DNA of 64,000 nucleotides from CAWCGU01 sp963795195. GTDB lineage: Bacteria; Actinomycetota; Thermoleophilia; Solirubrobacterales; 70-9. Positions within the stretch are counted from its first letter, which is position 1, and every line of letters starts with the position of its first letter. The stretch covers positions 2,294,001 through 2,358,000 of the forward strand of contig CAWCGU010000006.1 of the NCBI GenBank assembly GCA_963795195.1, read 5' to 3'. The notes beneath the pieces were generated by a model. That model made no database searches and was not told the origin of the DNA. It worked only from the letters and a program-made list of their open reading frames with translations. Of the stretch, positions 61,401 through 64,000 are shown piece by piece. The translations under genes were made by a program, and so were the position numbers.

Positions 61401-64000
61401 TCCGGCTCGCCGGTCCGCCACGTGATCGTGCTCGCCGCTCCCGACGCCGACTCGACCTCCGACGCCCGCGCCGGCGCCTCCGCCGCCACCGTCACCGTCG
61501 CCGGCCCGATCTCGATCACGCTCGCCATCGACACCACGCTGGCCACCTCGGCGGCCCTGATCAACGCAACCGCGCCCAACGGCACCGTCAACGTCCGCGC
61601 CCGCTCGACAGACCGCTCCGACGCCCACTCGATCGCCGGCTCGGTCGGTGTCGACCCCGACCACGACAACGACTCCGGGACCGATCCGATCACCGCCGAC
61701 AGTCAGCTCGCCGGCTGGGTCGGCAGCTTCGCCGACTCCGCGCTCGGCCTCGAGCTGCTCGACGCGCTGCCGCTCGACGTCGTCTCCGCCGACATCCTGC
61801 CGGCCGAGCTCAACCTGCCGTCGATCTCGGTCGACGACCTGCCCAAGCTGGAGACCCCGGACCTGCTCGGCGACCCGCTCTCGCTCTCGGTCGCCGCCGC
61901 GCTCGCGCTCAACGTCGAAATCTCGACGACGATCTCGGCGATCCTCGACGGCGGCGTCACCGTCAACGGCCCGCTGACCGTGCTCGCCGAGGCCGACGCG
62001 ACGCCGCGCGCCAAGGCCGACGCCTCGGCCGTCGCCGGGACCGCCGGCGCCGGCGCGGCGATCGCCGTCGACCTCGCGATCATCACGATGACCGCCCTGC
62101 TCGGCGGCGCCATCAACGCCCAGGGCGACGTCACCGTGCGCACCGGCGTCGCCAACAACGTCGACGGTGGCCTCAACGACACCGACACCGACGGCCCCGA
62201 CGGCGACCTCGACGGCGACGACCCGGTCAACGTCACCCCGACCACCGACGACGACACCGACACCGACGGCGACGGCGAGACCACACCGCTCGCCATTGCG
62301 ATCTCGGGCAGCGGCACCGGTCAGGGAGTCGGAGTGGCGGGTGCGTTGGCGCTCTCGATCTCCGTCGTCGTCTCCAGCGCGGCGATCCTGCCCACCGCCT
62401 TCATCGACACGAACCGGAGCGGGGCCTCCACCACCCTGGGTGACGTTCTGGTTCTGGCCACCGCCAATACGGTCGCCCACTCGGAGGCCAAGGCCGACAC
62501 GACCGGCAGTGGCGTCGGCGCCCCGATCTCAATCGCAATCGCCACCAACATCACGACGGCGACCTCCGCCGGCACGATCATTGACGCTCGCGCAGTCAGG
62601 GTCCTCGCCGCCGAAGCGGAGCCCGGCATCGGCAAGACGCCGGTCTACGACACCAAGGCGACGGCCACGGGCGGTGTCGTCGGCGGCACGCTCGCCGTCG
62701 CACCGGCGGTGGCGATAGCCGTTGCGATCAACGTCACGGTCGCGGCGCTCGTCGGGATCACGATTCCGGCCGAGGTGGAGGGTGAGGAGGACGTCCTGCA
62801 GCTAGGTACCGTCGGCACCCCCACGAACTCCGTCGATCTGGTGCTGGTGATGGCCGAACCCGAAGCCGACACGGTTTCGTCGGCCACAGGCTCGGCCAGC
62901 GGCTCCGCCGCCGCGGCGGCTCCGATCGCGCTAACGCTGGCTATCGACACCACGCTCGCCACGTCCGCCGCCAACGTCTACTCGGCGACGATGAAGGTCT
63001 ACGCGACGACGCTCGACCACAGCGAGGCGACGGCAACGGCGGGTACGGTCGGCGTGGATCCCGAGTCGACGTCCGAAGTCGGCCAGCAGGTCTTCGGCTG
63101 GCTCAATCAGGTCTCCGGCCTGGCCCGCGGGCTCTCCGAAGTCTCCGATCTGGTGCCGCTGCCCGACGCCCTCGTGTTGCCGGGCGAGGTGACGGGCGTC
63201 GTTGGCCTCTCCAGCGGAGTCGGCCTCTCGCTCCCCTCGATCTCCTCGATCATCGACAAGGTCCCGGACCTGGAGACTCCGTACGGCGTCATCGGCCTGG
63301 CGGCAGCCGTTGCAGTCAACATCGGGGTCTCGACCACGGTGGCAGCCGTCCTCGCCGGCACCGTCGTGGTCACCGACACCGACGCGATGGTCGTCCAGTC
63401 CGATGCGGACCCGATCGCCTTCGCGGATGCAACAGCGAACTCGCTGAACGCAGTCGCCACCGTCGCGGCCGCCGTCGCCGTCAACGTGGCCCTCGTCAAC
63501 ATCATCGCGGTCGCCGGTGGCCTGGGGCTCGATATCACGGCGCCGAAGCTCGAGGTTCTGACGCTGATCCGCAACACCGACGGCGGCGACGGCGTCCTCA
63601 CCCTTTACTCGGATGCCACATCCGGTGGTGGCGTCACGCCGGACTACGACGACCCCAATCTCAGCTTCGCGGGCGCCGTGGCCATCAACGCCGTCACCAG
63701 CCTGATGGTCTCGCTGCTTGCGGACTCGGTGATCCTCCGCGTTCCGAACGCGGTCAAGGTCGATGCCGACTCCGACACCGTTTCAAAGGCGACCGCTCAG
63801 AGCGTCATCGACGGCAGCGACCTCACGGTCGGCATCGGCCCGTCCGTTGCCATCAATATCGCCAACCACATCACGATCGCCGCGATGGTCGGCGGCGATT
63901 TCAGGGTCAACCCGCGCGGCGTCACGGTCAACGCCACGGCGGACCACGACGAGGACTCGATCGCGATCTCCGGCGCCGACTCGGGCGTTGCCGCGGCCGG
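46464..64000 (+). CDS. Giant secreted surface protein with tandem repeats, 3' end outside the window
   Basis: One frame is open from the ATG at 46464 to the window end: at least 5,845 codons. Residues 1-30 are a signal peptide (VALALTAVMVASYASPLAALA). Then come an acidic Gly/Ser/Asp region, 17 serines (218-234), a Pro/Glu/Ala-Val stretch and 13 prolines (351-363). Near residue 621 stands HELGHILGLAH followed by GLMDAN, a metzincin zinc site with Met-turn, as in the matrixin-like domains of other giant bacterial proteins. Residues 785-890 resemble a domain that recurs in large surface proteins (VTLTQSGATDGDFKLSFGG). The rest is Ala/Val/Thr-rich repeats built on a GVGAAIAVNVTVTTAALIGG-like core, ending units with Asp-rich motifs. 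Residues 3344-5271 are four identical 482-residue units. Probably an adhesin or matrix fibre. Confidence 0.85.
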   Translation, partial: MRKGRVAKSVALALTAVMVASYASPLAALADTGGDGLPGLELPAFQWPSFDGADGNDRGGDGGDAANDSANADAGDDSSASDEAAPGGSSGASGGASGSGGSGGGSAPASGSGLATAEQSEPPEISDDKWRTEKLEDPKDADDGEDRFGDEPIVSDSTGSLPPSFSDEGLQANQVLSGVAQQGEAIDAYYGGEAPAAATQSPASAAVVASASSAGDDSSSSSSSSSSSSSSSSSPSPSVEPSARAGAVPVEATVAPEPVAPEPVAVAPVPIAPAPEPVSVEPAPVPVAPAPVAVAPEPIPAAPAPEPVAAEPAPAESSAPAGTPNSAVSSPAPVVYSTPAPVVYSAPVYVPPPPPPPPPPPPPVSDELLEIATVTLAEPVAIATAGVTLETIGVSASTADAVFTSGSSAPASASGLAAGAGEIQIASAPADIDLDGETDSGDSNGSAGSDRATAVSGGSAAAGTVSADSGGPSSAGGAAGPDSHLMATSIPATAPDASEPGAARGPPSGGDQLNATGGEAGSPTSTALTDPQLAAAFLAAKNLWIGRIPEAASIFTGVTAVRGNLAPGVLAEVSCTPNPGPDQCGVGENPVITVDSNAAGYGWDVSFENGQHMSLSTALLHELGHILGLAHAAQGLMDANLDNGGEFGLPKAGNDPSLFSGLLPLLDALTGLLGDTLNFGPVTMGETKSLKISLIGLELLAPVFDAVKLIVNSAGIFTITQEPVKSGGLLGLLVSTTTLRIDFSPTGQGDFTSYLVLGGLSSLLPLDLLVPLSGRGTAWDRNGSNEVVTLTQSGATDGDFKLSFGGEETVAIPWNATAVDLEIALSDLDTIGEGNIAVTGDRANTGPLTLTFVGAKANMNVAGAITLTDNDLTGSSPTVNLSTVNGAAPDSILRLAPSFVGGLAGGHLDHVLDFSSGTDASLKAGSITDGLELASGLGNNGVTSILVDGGAGADKLALQSLTNTLKPVIFSGGGGLDTLVGPSDPEDPDGDGDLFDLVSTFVSWDITGFNSGSLNGLSFNGVENLLGGNLSDTFNIDLSGTITGLINGLGGLLDSLVFFHDTLHFDTVIHDASNASDGFLNFDLDGVLGVGGLRVFENAISYLNMEPITLLADVDHLIVNGSSSLIAPDLFLMTALPINKITELLGLPELPPLIADLLPIEDLLIVGGVGASMETFIIEMPNKSITINGKQGLDIAVIVGNISCAGCDISVEADIVLTAGIPKLDALPLPGIPGLPVGLALSDVLALIAAVDVLGVLSLATTNIDTTGGPMGDDGSITLKAHSDGLLGSGITDLLGLAIPLALPIALPNLSLALNLLIGAELHAGTVSVTSDTVPLAPGATSSVLAVSAAVALTAVLAAPEIEGTTSVTIGSNATVNTVNTTTGPLASLGVAVGLSVATTIVALSKLTSPGKVEVNALNTLNLTNTANASAVLGAQAAIAATLAVQATVAALILTEVNAGTVTVRSDATGSVSANAIAAQGGGAATDTSSLDSVGSISDDADFEAPSLAGALSANSITPNGTAGVAGAIAVNALVSTTATVVIASDITTSSTTAADGCDTATPTGVCIHAGTGTDSSATADAGAAGGAGLAIGVAINVPVIVTTAIVADLPSEIDTGLLGIDVLGVDLDLPVDISLEDLGLASTADYDSGLVRVEAVTGTAADPSNHTARSNSGAGGAVSVAGSLAVNASLFLTAATTLGGLKLTSDTDLAIAARTKTTSTSEALSRGESLSVSDDPLDVGVGPSIALNIGLEVTLAMVGDATVIPCTGSGAGEHCAGDIDVIAHSDNTMSTKARSGSGNNPAISNAAVATSLSTVTTIARIGLGGTLNLDGDLEVLASQEIEVDTEASGDTTTTSTIAGGIAVALTVAAHLVLANTLRSVDSANGSLTFRSTGGSDVSSLAKAAKAGGNNSSTTDDRVSGVLGNANSRAIANSRSDLTGDDPETAEAAAPPSAALLGGGLVSAGAAIAATATVTISAAEIVSTPLVPISLEAGGSITVEALGHTDSSATADASTGNAGVGAATAVALDLAVVTVTAQIFDPEHLTSNGLTVSTGMVSGQAHDLSATATSGLGAAGVGAAGSVAVNLTTVNAITLVGGNPARGPPALVDLLQINAGASGVSLSASSKTNSNAQALGDNTSNGAGASIALALAINTTTATLLGAVVNTSGNVTVAANGSNHSTQAKAESGAAGTAASVSGAVAAAVAVNVTVSLLAAKIANASGVDVTSTHTSLTRSDADGTAAGGTVGVGAAIAVTVAADTTLALVTHDVTAGAGGLDVTATSTPWSRAFSDAGAQGAEEDEENPPAEALSSVLALITGVVDTVTGLLPTLLDDVIPDDVPLVPNLDVPQPVLDALTGDLGASAALAVDLGVAVTTAALLGVDGLLLGDGPTVSSAGPVSVRALANADAESDASSANTVDGVGAGLAVALTSAIVATLAAVGPGTQITTTAAGIAVTVEANIADRAGESPDIHSITSDAAAGGSDSGLGITAAFALTLSLITTVALLAPGIDTPALAAASIDPGASGVVVVRANSVPVTDADATSGGPGGVGSAIAAAVAVNLTVATSAATVARGASMTVEALGDYRTNASADAGTAGSLAVTPAVGFALAANATVAALLGEVGSSAAAGTVTVAASSRASTTSTAEGGTGATVGGALALTIALDTTVGVSDATINAGTASITANSLDHGDSSAVAGGDGISSGGESAGEVVGAVFDLLTPLLQVPADVLPAGIGVPGIPALPPLEVTNELGSPIPLGISAALALTLAVSTTLAAVPGVLSEITLTGPLTVEATGDTAPGAHADASSAMSGAATAIGVDLAVVTLTALLGGNVDADGNVTVRTRLANNIDGGADDTDSDGPGPDTDTDGDGMTTPLAEAFSGAGANDATVGIAGAFALSISLVASTATVLPFAEIDAGSGDVLVFAEADTRARADGSAAHDADGVGVGDPPVAGVGAVISIALATNVTTATLGGTITQARDVKVLASKDPDTVTPYALEQPRYLTEASAVGGALGDTLAVGPAVAIAVAINLTVAALLPGAVVGTDTSMGGSPTVQDVFVVASPEADTTSYAEGEAGGEVTLVGSLALTIALDTTIATTTSAVVDATSARVLALSLDRSDAHSISGTAGVSGGPGAPSAADQFTGWVTQLLGVDGVGGIVLGLADLGITDTDTDGAGEDDEDSDGSGLLPAGILPASILPAGIGLPEVPELPDLSTPAAAVLGGATELGVAAALALNIEVSTTLAAVLGLPGSRMKVAGPLTVEAVGDAAAAARADASTATSGAATAIGVDLAIITLTALLGGEVEADGDVTVRTMVANNVDGGTDDLDTDGFGPDTDTDGDGTSTPQAIAIAGAGSSGVGLAGAFALSISAVVSTASILPTGVIVAGATNDVIVYADANTYAAAESRAKTNGGGTIIGVGAVIAITIATNITTATIAGEIAVARDVLVLAADDDTTIGTPNSPDALTYARTPTYRTESIAIGGVSSGTLAIAPAVALTVALNVTVAALLPGATIPGALETDPDVSIGGIIGSSGSPVRHVIVLAAPDADSTSDARAGASAATVTVAGPISITLAIDTTLATSAALINATAPNGTVNVRARSTDRSDAHSIAGSVGVDPDHDNDSGTDPITADSQLAGWVGSFADSALGLELLDALPLDVVSADILPAELNLPSISVDDLPKLETPDLLGDPLSLSVAAALALNVEISTTISAILDGGVTVNGPLTVLAEADATPRAKADASAVAGTAGAGAAIAVDLAIITMTALLGGAINAQGDVTVRTGVANNVDGGLNDTDTDGPDGDLDGDDPVNVTPTTDDDTDTDGDGTSTPQAIAIAGAGSSGVGLAGAFALSISAVVSTASILPTGVIVAGATNDVIVYADANTYAAAESRAKTNGGGTIIGVGAVIAITIATNITTATIAGEIAVARDVLVLAADDDTTIGTPNSPDALTYARTPTYRTESIAIGGVSSGTLAIAPAVALTVALNVTVAALLPGATIPGALETDPDVSIGGIIGSSGSPVRHVIVLAAPDADSTSDARAGASAATVTVAGPISITLAIDTTLATSAALINATAPNGTVNVRARSTDRSDAHSIAGSVGVDPDHDNDSGTDPITADSQLAGWVGSFADSALGLELLDALPLDVVSADILPAELNLPSISVDDLPKLETPDLLGDPLSLSVAAALALNVEISTTISAILDGGVTVNGPLTVLAEADATPRAKADASAVAGTAGAGAAIAVDLAIITMTALLGGAINAQGDVTVRTGVANNVDGGLNDTDTDGPDGDLDGDDPVNVTPTTDDDTDTDGDGTSTPQAIAIAGAGSSGVGLAGAFALSISAVVSTASILPTGVIVAGATNDVIVYADANTYAAAESRAKTNGGGTIIGVGAVIAITIATNITTATIAGEIAVARDVLVLAADDDTTIGTPNSPDALTYARTPTYRTESIAIGGVSSGTLAIAPAVALTVALNVTVAALLPGATIPGALETDPDVSIGGIIGSSGSPVRHVIVLAAPDADSTSDARAGASAATVTVAGPISITLAIDTTLATSAALINATAPNGTVNVRARSTDRSDAHSIAGSVGVDPDHDNDSGTDPITADSQLAGWVGSFADSALGLELLDALPLDVVSADILPAELNLPSISVDDLPKLETPDLLGDPLSLSVAAALALNVEISTTISAILDGGVTVNGPLTVLAEADATPRAKADASAVAGTAGAGAAIAVDLAIITMTALLGGAINAQGDVTVRTGVANNVDGGLNDTDTDGPDGDLDGDDPVNVTPTTDDDTDTDGDGTSTPQAIAIAGAGSSGVGLAGAFALSISAVVSTASILPTGVIVAGATNDVIVYADANTYAAAESRAKTNGGGTIIGVGAVIAITIATNITTATIAGEIAVARDVLVLAADDDTTIGTPNSPDALTYARTPTYRTESIAIGGVSSGTLAIAPAVALTVALNVTVAALLPGATIPGALETDPDVSIGGIIGSSGSPVRHVIVLAAPDADSTSDARAGASAATVTVAGPISITLAIDTTLATSAALINATAPNGTVNVRARSTDRSDAHSIAGSVGVDPDHDNDSGTDPITADSQLAGWVGSFADSALGLELLDALPLDVVSADILPAELNLPSISVDDLPKLETPDLLGDPLSLSVAAALALNVEISTTISAILDGGVTVNGPLTVLAEADATPRAKADASAVAGTAGAGAAIAVDLAIITMTALLGGAINAQGDVTVRTGVANNVDGGLNDTDTDGPDGDLDGDDPVNVTPTTDDDTDTDGDGETTPLAIAISGSGTGQGVGVAGALALSISVVVSSAAILPTAFIDTNRSGASTTLGDVLVLATANTVAHSEAKADTTGSGVGAPISIAIATNITTATSAGTIIDARAVRVLAAEAEPGIGKTPVYDTKATATGGVVGGTLAVAPAVAIAVAINVTVAALVGITIPAEVEGEEDVLQLGTVGTPTNSVDLVLVMAEPEADTVSSATGSASGSAAAAAPIALTLAIDTTLATSAANVYSATMKVYATTLDHSEATATAGTVGVDPESTSEVGQQVFGWLNQVSGLARGLSEVSDLVPLPDALVLPGEVTGVVGLSSGVGLSLPSISSIIDKVPDLETPYGVIGLAAAVAVNIGVSTTVAAVLAGTVVVTDTDAMVVQSDADPIAFADATANSLNAVATVAAAVAVNVALVNIIAVAGGLGLDITAPKLEVLTLIRNTDGGDGVLTLYSDATSGGGVTPDYDDPNLSFAGAVAINAVTSLMVSLLADSVILRVPNAVKVDADSDTVSKATAQSVIDGSDLTVGIGPSVAINIANHITIAAMVGGDFRVNPRGVTVNATADHDEDSIAISGADSGVAAA
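47115..47165 (+). repeat. Poly-serine triplet tract
   Basis: Seventeen consecutive serine codons (TCG, TCC and TCT only) in the giant gene. The second half is almost pure TCT/TCC, a simple sequence that can change length in steps of one codon without breaking the frame. Confidence 0.9.
47514..47552 (+). repeat. Poly-proline tract
   Basis: Thirteen consecutive proline codons, following about 60 codons rich in VAPEP- and APAPEP-like repeats. The product should be a stiff polyproline rod separating the signal region from the first folded domain. Confidence 0.9.
53868..55076 (+). repeat. Diverged repeat unit (about 403 codons)
   Basis: This segment shares the block order of the 482-codon units: an ITAAFALTLSLITTVALL core, further beta cores, a Leu/Pro-rich linker with VLPAGIGVPGIPALP, AIGVDLAVVTLTALLGG, and an Asp-rich end DTDTDGDG. 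It is shorter and clearly diverged at both DNA and protein level. The left boundary is approximate. Confidence 0.6.
55077..56492 (+). repeat. Diverged repeat unit (472 codons) left of the identical array
   Basis: The same block order as the array units can be followed through its full length (AGAFALSISLVASTATVLP, GAVISIALATNVTTATLGG, AVAINLTVAALLPGAV, RSDAHSISGTAGV, AIGVDLAIITLTALLGG), ending in DTDTDGDG. Only the last 23 or so bases before 56493 match the array units exactly. Confidence 0.75.
56493..57938 (+). repeat. Identical tandem unit 1 of 4 (1,446 bp)
   Basis: First of four head-to-tail units. It encodes 482 residues from TSTPQAIAIAGAGSSG to the Asp-rich end DDDTDTDGDG. Internally it holds about five smaller beta-type sub-repeats, one Leu-rich linker (LDALPLDVVSADILPAELNL) and one Asp-rich calcium-site-like end. 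Confidence 0.9.
57939..59384 (+). repeat. Identical tandem unit 2 of 4 (1,446 bp)
   Basis: Same sequence as unit 1, including identical translations in several other frames, so identity holds at the DNA level as far as I can compare. Confidence 0.9.
59385..60830 (+). repeat. Identical tandem unit 3 of 4 (1,446 bp)
   Basis: Same sequence as units 1 and 2; no substitution found on reading. Confidence 0.9.
60831..62276 (+). repeat. Identical tandem unit 4 of 4 (1,446 bp)
   Basis: Same sequence as units 1-3 up to 62276. The next bases change from the unit start (TSTP) to ETTP, giving a sharp right boundary. Confidence 0.9.
62277..63593 (+). repeat. Diverged repeat unit right of the identical array
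   Basis: Block order again follows the array units (AGALALSISVVVSSAAILP, IAIATNITTATSAG, AVAINVTVAALVG, ALTLAIDTTLATSAAN, VAVNIGVSTTVAAVLAG, then LIRNTDGGDG), but sequence is diverged and the final Asp-rich motif is reduced. The right boundary is approximate. Confidence 0.65.

Noticed and set aside
56493..62276. The identical array as a CRISPR or mobile element
   Set aside because: Units are 1,446 bp without spacers, are in frame with flanking coding sequence, and contain no transposase or terminal inverted repeats.
56364..62480. A 2,038-codon open frame on the minus strand across the identical array
   Set aside because: It is the antisense of the giant gene. The unit length is a multiple of three, so one stop-free unit makes all four stop-free. 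Its Arg/Gly/Asp/Val composition is the mirror of the GC-rich codons, and it has no signal, domain or plausible start.

Overview
This is a high-GC bacterial window. Gene content suggests an actinobacterium of the Thermoleophilia / Solirubrobacterales type: a CysH-type [4Fe-4S] APS reductase beside a ferredoxin-type sulfite reductase, an actinobacterial acyl-CoA carboxylase beta chain, a stand-alone methylmalonyl-CoA mutase large subunit, LAL-type LuxR regulators, many secreted repeat proteins, and several promoters that look leaderless. The lineage is inferred from content only; no rRNA or marker gene is present.

Layout. 0-6 kb: the end of an APH-like kinase of the ACAD10/11-linked type, two secreted proteins (RTX-like repeats; a choice-of-anchor Q beta-helix), an acyl-CoA dehydrogenase, a TauE/SafE permease and an Rrf2 regulator, with a cluster of inverted repeats in front of tauE. 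6-11.3 kb: a PHP phosphoesterase, an FG-GAP/VCBS secreted protein, and a beta-helix protein with Ig-like C-terminal repeats. 11.3-16.3 kb: a sulfate-assimilation operon sir-cysH-sat-cysC on the minus strand, closed by a clear intrinsic terminator. 16.4-18.2 kb: dodecin, a possible carboxylase epsilon-like small protein, and an ornithine-cyclodeaminase-family protein. 18.2-23.9 kb: three exported phosphoesterases in tandem. 23.9-29 kb: propionyl-CoA carboxylase beta, a degenerate HD-GYP protein, a collagen-like membrane protein, and methylmalonyl-CoA mutase. 29-34.3 kb: two glycosyltransferases, a UDP-glucuronate decarboxylase-like enzyme and a GH84-like hydrolase. 34.4-42.8 kb: acetoacetyl-CoA synthetase, an RTX repeat protein, a nitronate-monooxygenase homologue and a large LuxR/AAA regulator. 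42.8-46.2 kb: a three-gene envelope operon. 46.46 kb to the window end: one open reading frame of at least 5,845 codons, still open at the edge.

The giant gene is the most unusual element. It has a signal peptide, a 17-serine tract, a Pro/Glu/Ala-rich stretch, a 13-proline tract, a metzincin-like zinc motif, and thousands of residues of Ala/Val/Thr-rich beta-type repeats. Inside it, four 1,446-bp (482-codon) units lie head to tail with no difference I could find, flanked on both sides by older diverged units.

The metabolic genes fit together as propionate/odd-chain acyl-CoA and acetoacetate use, plus assimilatory sulfate reduction. The envelope genes fit glycan synthesis and turnover, phosphate scavenging and surface display. 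Four genes between 6.7 and 13.4 kb (PHP, FG-GAP, beta-helix, sat) are each interrupted by what looks like one extra base; this is most simply local consensus error, but it needs checking against reads.
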